From: a virus
Virus record (IMG/VR): IMGVR_UViG_3300044984_000431
Coordinates: 1-21,597 of that record
Direction: 5' to 3' (one strand)
DNA length: 21,597 nucleotides
In this document: positions 10,765 to 18,239 of the stretch, piece after piece
How positions within the stretch are numbered: position 1 is the first letter of the stretch
Layout: every line of letters starts with the position of its first letter
Position numbers and translations under genes: made by a program
Notes under the pieces: generated by a model
Seen by the model: only the letters and a program-made list of their open reading frames with translations
The model's database searches: none
Told to the model about the DNA's origin: nothing

Positions 10765-13098
10765 TCAACGACCGAGAGCAAATTTAAAAGGCACTTCGGC
10801 AAATGCCATGTAGATGTATGCACCGCCGCTGGCATTACTATCCACTCCAGTGCTTCTTAATTTGAAACCATTAGATAGAAAGTCGCTTGGGTGGCTAGTA
10901 TCTTCGGCATTTGTTAGATTTGGATAAAGAGCGGCTGCTGGTTGATTAAATGTTGAACGTGATGAATCATAGATAATCCAATTACCCGTTGAATTCGTTC
11001 GCTTATACATAACAAACCGTGGCCTAAATCCGGTAAACACAAACGGCCCATCAGCCGAGCCGTTGCCTGTGTAGGAGCCGAATGCCGAGTATCCTGCTAC
11101 TGCGGAAAAGCAGTAGGCGACGTGTTGACCGCCACCTGTAGTTTGGTTCGTATCCATTGAAGAACCAGTACCAACCGAGAATACTGTGGAAGATGGCGTA
11201 GCCGTAAATCCTTGGGTATCCGCAGAAATAGCATTGGTTGAATTTAAAATAAGTTGTTGGTTTGCCCCTACCGACACATGGTAAACGGCCCATGAAGTAG
11301 TAGCTTGTCTATTTTTAATAATAATCATGCTGGGTGCAACACCCAATCCATGACCAATCGTTGCCGCTGCACCCGTACCCGTATAAGTAACAATGCTGAA
11401 ACCAGCCGTAGGATTGGCCCTTACTTGTGCTGAGATTGAGCCACTAGTGTTGGTTACAGTTGAGCCGCCAGCGTTCCATTGCCAAGCAACTAAAGTAACC
11501 GCATTACCGTTCCATTGTGAATCTGTGCCAACAGAAAATCCGTTGCTATTAAAAGATGTCATTCTGTTGCCAGCAGTTTGTTCTGCCGAAGTAGAATCAG
11601 AAGTAACATATTTGTCGTATCCACGAACAGAATCAACTAATTGACTATTAGTTGCCGCACTACGAGCCTTTGCCCATATCCAGTCAGGCTGAAACGTCGT
11701 GCCAATAGTGTTGTTTGTTCCATTAGAAATAGTTTGGCTTGTGCCATTACCCGTATAGGTCGTAGCAGCCATATAACTAGCACCATTCTTGATTGTCGCA
11801 TCAGGAAGGTTCTGTGTATTGAGTGCCTTGAACCCAGATGGTGGCGTGTAGGAGAAGGGGCGTTGACCAAAGTTTGCATTAACCGTGACTGCTCCAGCAG
11901 ATGCAAAATCTGGGGTGTAAGAACCAGCAACAATCGTCTTTGTGCCTTGTGATGTGTTGTTCTTGTAGAAGGTGATCTGAAGGTTATCCAAATCAAGAGC
12001 CACGCCAATTACATCGCTAGTGGTAAATGTTGCTCCATAGGCGACACCAGATGTCGCTGTGTAAAATTGACCATTTGAACCGTAATAATGGTAACCCTGC
12101 GAAATTGAACTTGCTGATGGAACGGCTGTGCCCAAAATAATTCCCGGCGCGGCAGATGCCCCGCTTTGAGTTTGCTCCCAATACCACTTGCCACTTGACT
12201 GAGCAAATGATGCTGGTTGTTCACCTCCAGCAACAGCCCAAGTTACATTCAAGTTCCCACTTGCGACTGTTGATGTTGATGGTTTTTTAAGCGGATTCAG
12301 CACCGCATAATTCCCTCGACCAGTGCTGCCATCAGGAAATGGTGTTGGGGTATCAATCATGGAATCGTACGTCACACCAGCAGTTACGCTGATATTGTTT
12401 GGCGTCCAGTTATTGCCGTTGCCCGAATAATCTTTGCCAATGGTTGCGGCTGTCGATGCAGAGTTATCGCTGAAGTTCAGATAAAAACCGTTTGTCCCGT
12501 ATGTGCCTGTGTATTTCTTTGGCTTCCATACGCCAGTGATCGCGTCATACTCTCCAAAGCTAGATGGAGTTAACGCTTGTCCATCGACAAAGTTGATTTC
12601 TGTAAGGTAGCCGTCATAGTAATTACTAGAAAAACCACCTAGCGAACCTATGTAGCCAACTGTGCCAGATGCGTTCCAATAAGAAGTTGTCAAGTTATTT
12701 GTGGTAGAATTTGTTGTGACTACGCCGTTAACATAAACTTGCAGTGCAGAACCAGAACCATTTGCTCTAACAACAATGTGATACCAAGCGGAAGGGTCAC
12801 GAAAAACTGCATTTGTGGTAATAAAAGTTGTAGATGCGTCTGAAATTTGAAATGTATTAGTTGTAGCAAACAAAAACTCAAGTCGATTAGCTGTACCCGC
12901 AGAAAACACATCAACTTGCGTTCCAAGAGTACCCCGTTTAGTCCAAAAAGATAATGTCCATGTGTTTTGACTTGTTGGTGTGCCAAACGTCCTATTAAAA
13001 TAAGCTGTCGCAGATGATCTAAACCGCACGGAACGGCTGATCTGGTATCCCGATACACTACCTAGCATTAGATTGTTGATTTCGACAGGAACTGCCAT
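10765..13098 (-). CDS. Large tail appendage/adhesin with LamG-like, SPRY-like and DUF7483-like domains
   Basis: A 777-aa beta-rich protein, probably a receptor- or glycan-binding tail appendage. Residues about 20-190 look like a LamG/concanavalin jelly roll (TWTLSFWTKRGTLG, WYHIVVRANGSGSALQVYVN, GYIGSLGGFSSNYYDGYLTE, INFVDGQALTPSSFGEY). Residues about 300-425 look SPRY-like (SGKWYWEQTQSG, VIGVALDLDNLQITFYKNNT). About 560 to the end match a phage C-terminal pattern I associate with DUF7483 (GHGLGVAPSMIIIKNRQ, HVAYCFSAVAGYSAFGSYTG, GFRPRFVMYKRTNSTGNWII, AYIYMAFAEVPFKFALGR). No chaperone-cleavage or peptidase site is seen. It lies downstream of the tail tip gene and upstream of a fibre-assembly-like gene. 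Confidence 0.8.
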   Translation of the reverse strand: MAVPVEINNLMLGSVSGYQISRSVRFRSSATAYFNRTFGTPTSQNTWTLSFWTKRGTLGTQVDVFSAGTANRLEFLFATTNTFQISDASTTFITTNAVFRDPSAWYHIVVRANGSGSALQVYVNGVVTTNSTTNNLTTSYWNASGTVGYIGSLGGFSSNYYDGYLTEINFVDGQALTPSSFGEYDAITGVWKPKKYTGTYGTNGFYLNFSDNSASTAATIGKDYSGNGNNWTPNNISVTAGVTYDSMIDTPTPFPDGSTGRGNYAVLNPLKKPSTSTVASGNLNVTWAVAGGEQPASFAQSSGKWYWEQTQSGASAAPGIILGTAVPSASSISQGYHYYGSNGQFYTATSGVAYGATFTTSDVIGVALDLDNLQITFYKNNTSQGTKTIVAGSYTPDFASAGAVTVNANFGQRPFSYTPPSGFKALNTQNLPDATIKNGASYMAATTYTGNGTSQTISNGTNNTIGTTFQPDWIWAKARSAATNSQLVDSVRGYDKYVTSDSTSAEQTAGNRMTSFNSNGFSVGTDSQWNGNAVTLVAWQWNAGGSTVTNTSGSISAQVRANPTAGFSIVTYTGTGAAATIGHGLGVAPSMIIIKNRQATTSWAVYHVSVGANQQLILNSTNAISADTQGFTATPSSTVFSVGTGSSMDTNQTTGGGQHVAYCFSAVAGYSAFGSYTGNGSADGPFVFTGFRPRFVMYKRTNSTGNWIIYDSSRSTFNQPAAALYPNLTNAEDTSHPSDFLSNGFKLRSTGVDSNASGGAYIYMAFAEVPFKFALGR

Positions 13099-13101
13099 GG
13101 A

Positions 13102-13740
13102 TTATCCGATGTTGGTTATAAGTTGCGAGGCAATCGAGGTTGATGTTCTTACCGTGTAAACCAAAACATCAATCGCATTAGCAGTCGTTGTTAATGTTGG
13201 AGCAGTTGAACTTGGGAAATCCCAAAAAGATGAATACGCTAATGTTCTTGAACCAGTCGCATCCTGAGTGATAAAAATTACACCAGATTGCCCGGCAGTT
13301 AAATTCGTCGGATTGCCGAGAGTTCTGCTGCCGCCAAGAGTGACTGAAAAATTATTACCAACCGACATATCAACCGCAATCGTCGTAGCGTCTGTCAACG
13401 TATCAATCGCCATGTAAGCATTGGCTGTTGCAGATATCGCTCCAGAGAATGTGTTAGTTGCAGAGAATGTATTTGTTCCAGCAAGGGATGCAGAACTTTC
13501 AACACTCGTAACAACATTAGTCGATTGATTCAGTGTTAGGATGCTGATCCAAGCGGAGTTTGCTTCATTCCTGATTTTAAGAATGTTATTAGCGTCATCG
13601 TACCAAAGCTGATTAGCAAAAGTTGTTGATGGTGCAGTCGATCCAGAAGAGGTACTAGCCAAGGCTTGCAATGCAGAATTGATATCTGATCTTGTTGCTG
13701 GGAAGCCTTGATTGGCAATTGTCATATCATTTTGCGACAT
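13102..13740 (-). CDS. Tail-fibre-like structural protein
   Basis: A 212-aa protein beginning MSQNDMTIANQGFPATRSDI and followed by NSALQALASTSSGSTAPSTT, with ANQLWYDDANNILKIRNEAN (about 43-62). This opening, in which a short helix precedes a 'xxPSTxxAxQxWxDxxxxxLKIRNxA' beta hairpin, is a hallmark of fibre or collar-type proteins in marine phages that bind the tail by their N-terminus. The rest is Thr/Ser/Ala-rich beta sequence ending ITNIG, with a repeated TNTFSATNTFSGA stretch. It overlaps the stop of the tail tip gene (TGATG), showing tight coupling. It is likely a short fibre or connector between tail tip and the large appendage. Confidence 0.75.
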   Translation of the reverse strand: MSQNDMTIANQGFPATRSDINSALQALASTSSGSTAPSTTFANQLWYDDANNILKIRNEANSAWISILTLNQSTNVVTSVESSASLAGTNTFSATNTFSGAISATANAYMAIDTLTDATTIAVDMSVGNNFSVTLGGSRTLGNPTNLTAGQSGVIFITQDATGSRTLAYSSFWDFPSSTAPTLTTTANAIDVLVYTVRTSTSIASQLITNIG

Positions 13741-16646
13741 CAGATGACCTTTCCGTATCCTTTGGCTACATAATCAAAAGTTCGACTTATAGCAACATTC
13801 GCAGAATTTCTGAAAACGATAGTGAATCCAGTTTCTGATTTTGCAGTTATAACATAATAATCGCCCGACGCCAGATTTTGTGCTGCAACACCAATCCCAG
13901 ATAATCCTTTGAATGCCTGAGAGAATGTCACAACATATGAGCCAGCCCCTGAAACTAAATCTAAATCTGAAATAACACGATCAGGCATATCTACAGAAAC
14001 TGCAAGATCAGTAATGCTCGGAGTTGAAGCACCATACAAAGATGTCAAATGTGCTCGATATTTGAACGCTCTTGCCGAATAATCTCCAACAACAAACGAT
14101 CTAAAATCAGACCAAACAGGAGATGCCGACGGATCATCATCCGTTGTAGCAATTTCTAAATTGACACTGGTATCATCAAAAGCAGTTGCAGTTCCGTCAA
14201 AAAGACCTTCTCGATCATCAAAATCACCTGCCCCAGAATCGAACAGATCAACATAATCAATTCGGATATTGTTGAAATTAGCCGTCACTCTGCTGGTGTA
14301 TTTATCTCCGAGATCAACATAGGTTGAAAAATCATAATAGCCAGATGTTGCGATGGTATTTAGACCACTATCAAAAAGACCAGCGGCATCATCAAAATTA
14401 CCTGAAACACTGTCAAAATTAGTCGATGTGTCTAACTGGATAAATGAAGTTCCATCTTCAGTAATTTTTACAACATTTGTTTTTGATCCTGAAAATGCAG
14501 GATTCTCTGTCAATGTTATAATTGCATTCAAATCTTCAACGTCAGTGATGTTTGTTTGCAAAATAATTTCAGCAGGATTCGCCGAAACAAAATTCAACTT
14601 ATCAACCGCTTTTACAAAGTACGTTCCAGTTTTAGATGGAACAATAACCGAATTAGCTGGTCGTGAAACCTTATCAACAAGATCAACAGCATTTTGATAT
14701 GTCGCCCCAGTTGTCGCTTGTGAATATCGAACTTTGTAATGAGACAAATCAAGATCAGTAACTGGCGTCCAAGTCAGGATAGATGAGCCACCGATTGAAT
14801 TAATCGAAAGATCAGTAACATCGCTTGGAACAGCAGTTTTGCCAACAATCTGATAGATAGCTTCAGAATAAGCAGATACCACCCCAAGAGATGAGATTGC
14901 TCTTGATCTCACATTGTATGAAGTTCCATCTTCCACCTTCAGGACTTCAAATTTAGTTCCTGAAGATTTCCCTGCACTCGTATATATCGAGTCAGTTGTT
15001 TTCTTAAAATCAACCTCATGTTCAGTTATGAATTGGTTATTGCTCGTCAAATTTATCAACATGACAGTAATCACGTCTTGATTGATTGCTCTCAATTCAT
15101 CGCTGATTGTCATTACAGGTGCATCAATCAACGAGTAATTAGGCAAAGAGGTGTTATCTAATTCGATCGCTGTTTCTTCAGCACTCCAATCATAGACAGA
15201 TGAACTTGTTTCCTGAAGCATCAGATCAACACCGTAGATCGGAGCGTCATTACTGCCTTCAACTGCAAATTGATAATTCATAATCTCGAATGGTTTTGAG
15301 ACGAACCCATATCGAGTATTAGTCAACATAATGACATCGCCAACTTCAATTCTGAATGCAGTCAATTTGCATTTCAGATTTAAGCTGATCTGCTGCCGTT
15401 GACGATACAAAGCTATCTTTGCAATCCGCTGTGCCATAGGTGATGAGATCGTAAATGGTAGAACCAAATCCAATGCACTTTCAACATTATTATCATCAGC
15501 CTTGAACACAGATGACACTATCGGTGGAAAATCCGTTGCTTGCCAGTTCTGATCTGGAGAAACGAAAACACCTTTCACATAATTAAAATTATCCCGCCTT
15601 GAGTGCTTAGTCGTGACATCAATCGGGCCACGCATATCATCATCAGTGATTGTAATCGTCGGACTAGAATATGCCGCAACTTTCATATTCCAGATGCCAG
15701 ACGAATAGAAAATTGTTCCTGCACACGATGTAAGCAAGTTTTCAAGAATGTTTTTTGGAGATGCGTCAGTTAAAACAACACCATGCGTCTCGTAACGGTT
15801 CTCAGTCCCACCAGCCGCTAGTGTAACATCTTCATCGCAGATGTTCGCAGCAGCCGAGAAGCTAGTCATATTCACTTCAGACGCAGATGCACCAAGGCCA
15901 TATGTAGAGTTCTGTAAATAATCTAACAAACACAATGCAGTGTTTGACGAAAATGCAGTTGTTGTTGTTCTAGGATCATAAACTTTTTTACCCTTGATCA
16001 CCGTCTTAATTACTGGACGACCATTCGGAAAAGCATTTTGATCGAACTTCAACCGAACGTAGAAATAAGCGATGCCTGATAATGTATGGTTCACAGTCCA
16101 AAGACCATTTGACTCGGCAATCAATGTTGCATCAGCCGCTTGGTTCGTTGCTCCGAGATGAGTTATGATTCTGGCTTTATTAGCGAACTTACTTGGAGCC
16201 GTGACATTGCCACTTCCATCAAGTGTCAGCAATTCATCATCAAAATAAAATTCATCGAAAGATTCAATCTCATGCCCAGCAACAGGCACAATCATATGCA
16301 GATACTGATTTGAATTTGTAGTTTCAGCATAAATAATCGGCCCAGTAGTTTGTACCCGACCATAAACAATGTTTCGAACTGCTAAATTATCTGGGAAGTT
16401 TTCTTCTCTACCTTGGATGCCATCCATACTCGACATTTTAGGTTTCGGCATTAGTGCGTTAGATGCAAGAGCCAATCCTGCTGTGATAATTAATCGTCCA
16501 GCAAACGATCCAAGAAATGCAACCGTTGATGCACCTGCTCCAAAATAACTTGCCGCAGAAATAATTAATGAAACAGGATCAGCAGCCGCTGGTTGAGCAA
16601 ATACAAGTGTTGTTAGAAATGTTGATGCAAGAAGGAATTTCCTCAT
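13740..16646 (-). CDS. Tail tip/central hub protein (J-like) with FnIII domain and signal-peptide-like N-terminus
   Basis: A 968-aa tail tip protein that nucleates the tail and contacts the host. After residue 80, NLAVRNIVYGRVQTTGPIIY begins the J-like hub core, seen again in ARIITHLG, NGRPVIKTVIKGKKVYDPRT and ALCLLDYLQNSTYGLGASAS. About 600-700 is a fibronectin type III domain (VPSDVTDLSINSIGGSSILT ... YKVRYSQA). About 742-760 and 803-826 hold a repeated FDSxxGxFDDxxGLFD motif, and the C-terminus AFKGLSGIGVAAQNLASGDY...RTFDYVAKGYG is a pattern I know from marine phages. Oddly, residues 1-22 (MRKFLLASTFLTTLVFAQPA with AAADP) form a near-perfect Sec signal peptide, followed by more hydrophobic segments to residue 65. 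The start codon follows the DUF6950-like gene directly. Confidence 0.85.
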   Translation of the reverse strand: MRKFLLASTFLTTLVFAQPAAADPVSLIISAASYFGAGASTVAFLGSFAGRLIITAGLALASNALMPKPKMSSMDGIQGREENFPDNLAVRNIVYGRVQTTGPIIYAETTNSNQYLHMIVPVAGHEIESFDEFYFDDELLTLDGSGNVTAPSKFANKARIITHLGATNQAADATLIAESNGLWTVNHTLSGIAYFYVRLKFDQNAFPNGRPVIKTVIKGKKVYDPRTTTTAFSSNTALCLLDYLQNSTYGLGASASEVNMTSFSAAANICDEDVTLAAGGTENRYETHGVVLTDASPKNILENLLTSCAGTIFYSSGIWNMKVAAYSSPTITITDDDMRGPIDVTTKHSRRDNFNYVKGVFVSPDQNWQATDFPPIVSSVFKADDNNVESALDLVLPFTISSPMAQRIAKIALYRQRQQISLNLKCKLTAFRIEVGDVIMLTNTRYGFVSKPFEIMNYQFAVEGSNDAPIYGVDLMLQETSSSVYDWSAEETAIELDNTSLPNYSLIDAPVMTISDELRAINQDVITVMLINLTSNNQFITEHEVDFKKTTDSIYTSAGKSSGTKFEVLKVEDGTSYNVRSRAISSLGVVSAYSEAIYQIVGKTAVPSDVTDLSINSIGGSSILTWTPVTDLDLSHYKVRYSQATTGATYQNAVDLVDKVSRPANSVIVPSKTGTYFVKAVDKLNFVSANPAEIILQTNITDVEDLNAIITLTENPAFSGSKTNVVKITEDGTSFIQLDTSTNFDSVSGNFDDAAGLFDSGLNTIATSGYYDFSTYVDLGDKYTSRVTANFNNIRIDYVDLFDSGAGDFDDREGLFDGTATAFDDTSVNLEIATTDDDPSASPVWSDFRSFVVGDYSARAFKYRAHLTSLYGASTPSITDLAVSVDMPDRVISDLDLVSGAGSYVVTFSQAFKGLSGIGVAAQNLASGDYYVITAKSETGFTIVFRNSANVAISRTFDYVAKGYGKVI

Positions 16647-17108
16647 TCAAACCCTCCAAGCAATCCTTGCTTGTGTGAAACTGACAAAAACTAAACCGCT
16701 GATCGATACACAAGCGATCTTGTCTCCAATACATACTCCAAGAGACGCTCCAACGCCATCAATCTGATCAATGATATTTCCTTCCACAAGAGCAATATCA
16801 CCACGCCTGATTAAGTTAGGATTGATCCTTGTTAAAAATTGATCAACGCTCTCAGCTAGATCAGTTGTTTTGCAGATTTTCTTTAGTGCTTTTAATGCAG
16901 ATTTTGCATCCGAATATTCATATTTTACAAAACATTCAAATCCGTATTGTACGTTGAACGCTCCATTTGCAAACGAAACACAATCAAAAGAACTCCATTC
17001 AAACGGACGATTAATATTCGTTTGAATGTAATTATCTAACAATCTTTCCCAGTGAGGTAGCTTATTTACGGCCCCAGAGAATTTGTTTTGTTTGGAGATC
17101 GTTGACAA
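16647..17108 (-). CDS. DUF6950/NlpC-P60-like tail protein
   Basis: A ~153-aa protein in the position of the tail cysteine peptidase found in many phage tail clusters. The motif FEWSSFDCVSFANGAFNVQY holds the expected Cys after 'W..FDC', and IRRGDIALVEG with ASLGVCIGDKIACVSISGLV and ARIAWRV matches the C-terminal pattern of DUF6950. The only His in the frame is in PHWERLL, before the Cys, so the usual peptidase Cys-His arrangement seems absent and the protein may be structural. Start: TTG 17108 has AAGGGG 7 nt upstream. ATG 17126 is in frame but lacks an SD; either start overlaps the previous gene. Confidence 0.75.
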   Translation of the reverse strand: MSTISKQNKFSGAVNKLPHWERLLDNYIQTNINRPFEWSSFDCVSFANGAFNVQYGFECFVKYEYSDAKSALKALKKICKTTDLAESVDQFLTRINPNLIRRGDIALVEGNIIDQIDGVGASLGVCIGDKIACVSISGLVFVSFTQARIAWRV

Positions 17109-17610
17109 AATCAAACCCCTTATCATTTGGAAATGTGCGTTTCTGATCCTCAGATGTATATCTTGAGGTTCTAGCTCTTTCTAAATCAATCAGCCGCGAT
17201 TCAACTGTTAAAGATATTGTGAGTTGTTCACCAGTATCATTGATCGACATCTGATCAATTAAGCCTGAAAAAGTCTTAATTGCATCATCAACAATGCCGC
17301 TTAATGCAAAATATAAATTACAAGTTCGATTTTGATATTTCTCAGTCAAAGCAAGTGAAATTGCCTGAGCCGATATACCAGATAATGAAATCGTAATGCC
17401 TCTTGCAGCAATATCGGCTGTTTCTTCAATGCTAGAAATGCCGAGCAACATTCCAACGCCTGTATAAGTGTTGCCATCATAAGTAAGGTTATCGAGTCCG
17501 CTCCACAACCTGACAGAGCCTGTATCGAATAACAATTCAACTAGCGTCAACGGCTGAACAGTTGAAGCCTGTAGACCAGTTGCAAAACTAGCTGAAATTG
17601 ATCTCGTCAT
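17062..17610 (-). CDS. Minor tail protein (baseplate/hub type)
   Basis: A 182-aa beta-rich tail protein beginning MTRSISASFATGLQASTVQP. It contains LVELLFDTGSVRLWSGLDNL, TYDGNTYTGVGMLLGISSIE, ARGITISLSGISAQAISLAL, FSGLIDQMSINDTGEQLTIS and a C-terminal LERARTSRYTSEDQKRTFPN. The pattern 'L..L.fdtg..r.wsG...l...g..y.g.G.ll.is.ie' is that of DUF2163-like/hub-domain proteins that sit between the distal tail protein and the tail tip in siphophages. Its order (distal tail protein, this gene, DUF6950-like, J-like) is the standard tail-tip operon order of gene transfer agents and related phages. It overlaps the upstream gene by ATGA. Confidence 0.75.
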   Translation of the reverse strand: MTRSISASFATGLQASTVQPLTLVELLFDTGSVRLWSGLDNLTYDGNTYTGVGMLLGISSIEETADIAARGITISLSGISAQAISLALTEKYQNRTCNLYFALSGIVDDAIKTFSGLIDQMSINDTGEQLTISLTVESRLIDLERARTSRYTSEDQKRTFPNDKGFDFVNDLQTKQILWGRK

Positions 17611-18236
17611 AGTGATTCAACCGCTGCAAAAGCTAGACCGTAAAAAGAAGCAGTATCAATAGAAAAGCTGCTTTCAGGAGTTGTTAAGCGAAACAACCCT
17701 TTTGCAGATGAGACAACCACTGTGCTGTTATCGGCTGGTGATGATCTTAGTGCTGGCCAAATATCAACGCTTACTTCCCCAGAACCATTTGAATTTGCAT
17801 CAGCAAGAACCTTATAAAGTTGTGATGTCGCCGCCGATCCTAATTGTATGTAATCTCCTGCCTTCAGATAGCCAGTTGCACTATTCGGAGCACCATCAAT
17901 ATTTAAGGTGTTTCCAGTTTGAGATGCACCGTTGACTAACGGAGTGCCGGGCGTTGTAGCAGCCGATCCTCTAGCAGTTGCACCGATTGGATCACCAAGA
18001 AGAAAAGTTCCATATTGACCGTAAAGCGAAATCAAAAAACTAATCCAAGTTTCTGCATTTGCTCTTTGCATTGGAGGCAGTGTGATAGTTGCTTCCCATC
18101 GAGAACCCTGATGCTGAAGAATTTGTTGTTTAAACGTAAACGGAGAACTGGTTACAGCGACAGAATTTCGAGCAGTCAATGTAATCTGAGCAATGCCTGT
18201 AACTGTCGGTAATGCTAGAGGATATGTTATTGCCAT
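17607..18236 (-). CDS. Distal tail protein-like
   Basis: A 209-aa protein directly after the tape measure, the place of a distal tail (Dit-like) protein that joins the tail tube to the tip. It opens MAITYPLALPTVTGIAQITL and has RWEATITLPPMQRANAETWI followed by SFLISLYGQYGTFLLGDP, the 'w.a.v.lpp......a....fl..l.G....f.l.dp' pattern of DUF2460/minor tail proteins. The middle (NSATGYLKAGDYIQLGSAAT, LYKVLADANSNGSGEVSVDI) is a small beta-domain insertion, ending with the DIWPALRS and FRLTTPE elements. The strands suggest a beta-barrel ring. Subfamily assignment is uncertain, but a tail-tube-end role is well supported by position. Confidence 0.75.
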   Translation of the reverse strand: MAITYPLALPTVTGIAQITLTARNSVAVTSSPFTFKQQILQHQGSRWEATITLPPMQRANAETWISFLISLYGQYGTFLLGDPIGATARGSAATTPGTPLVNGASQTGNTLNIDGAPNSATGYLKAGDYIQLGSAATSQLYKVLADANSNGSGEVSVDIWPALRSSPADNSTVVVSSAKGLFRLTTPESSFSIDTASFYGLAFAAVESL

Positions 18237-18239
18237 GTT

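Noticed and set aside
11637-12008. Open frames of 60-125 codons inside the large appendage gene (also near 11393, 12009 and 12720)
   Set aside because: They lie in other frames of a strongly supported 777-aa gene, have no SD and have low-complexity composition typical of shadows.
14353-14697. Plus-strand 114-codon open frame within the tail tip gene
   Set aside because: Antisense to a well-supported coding region, with no ribosome binding site and no recognisable motif.
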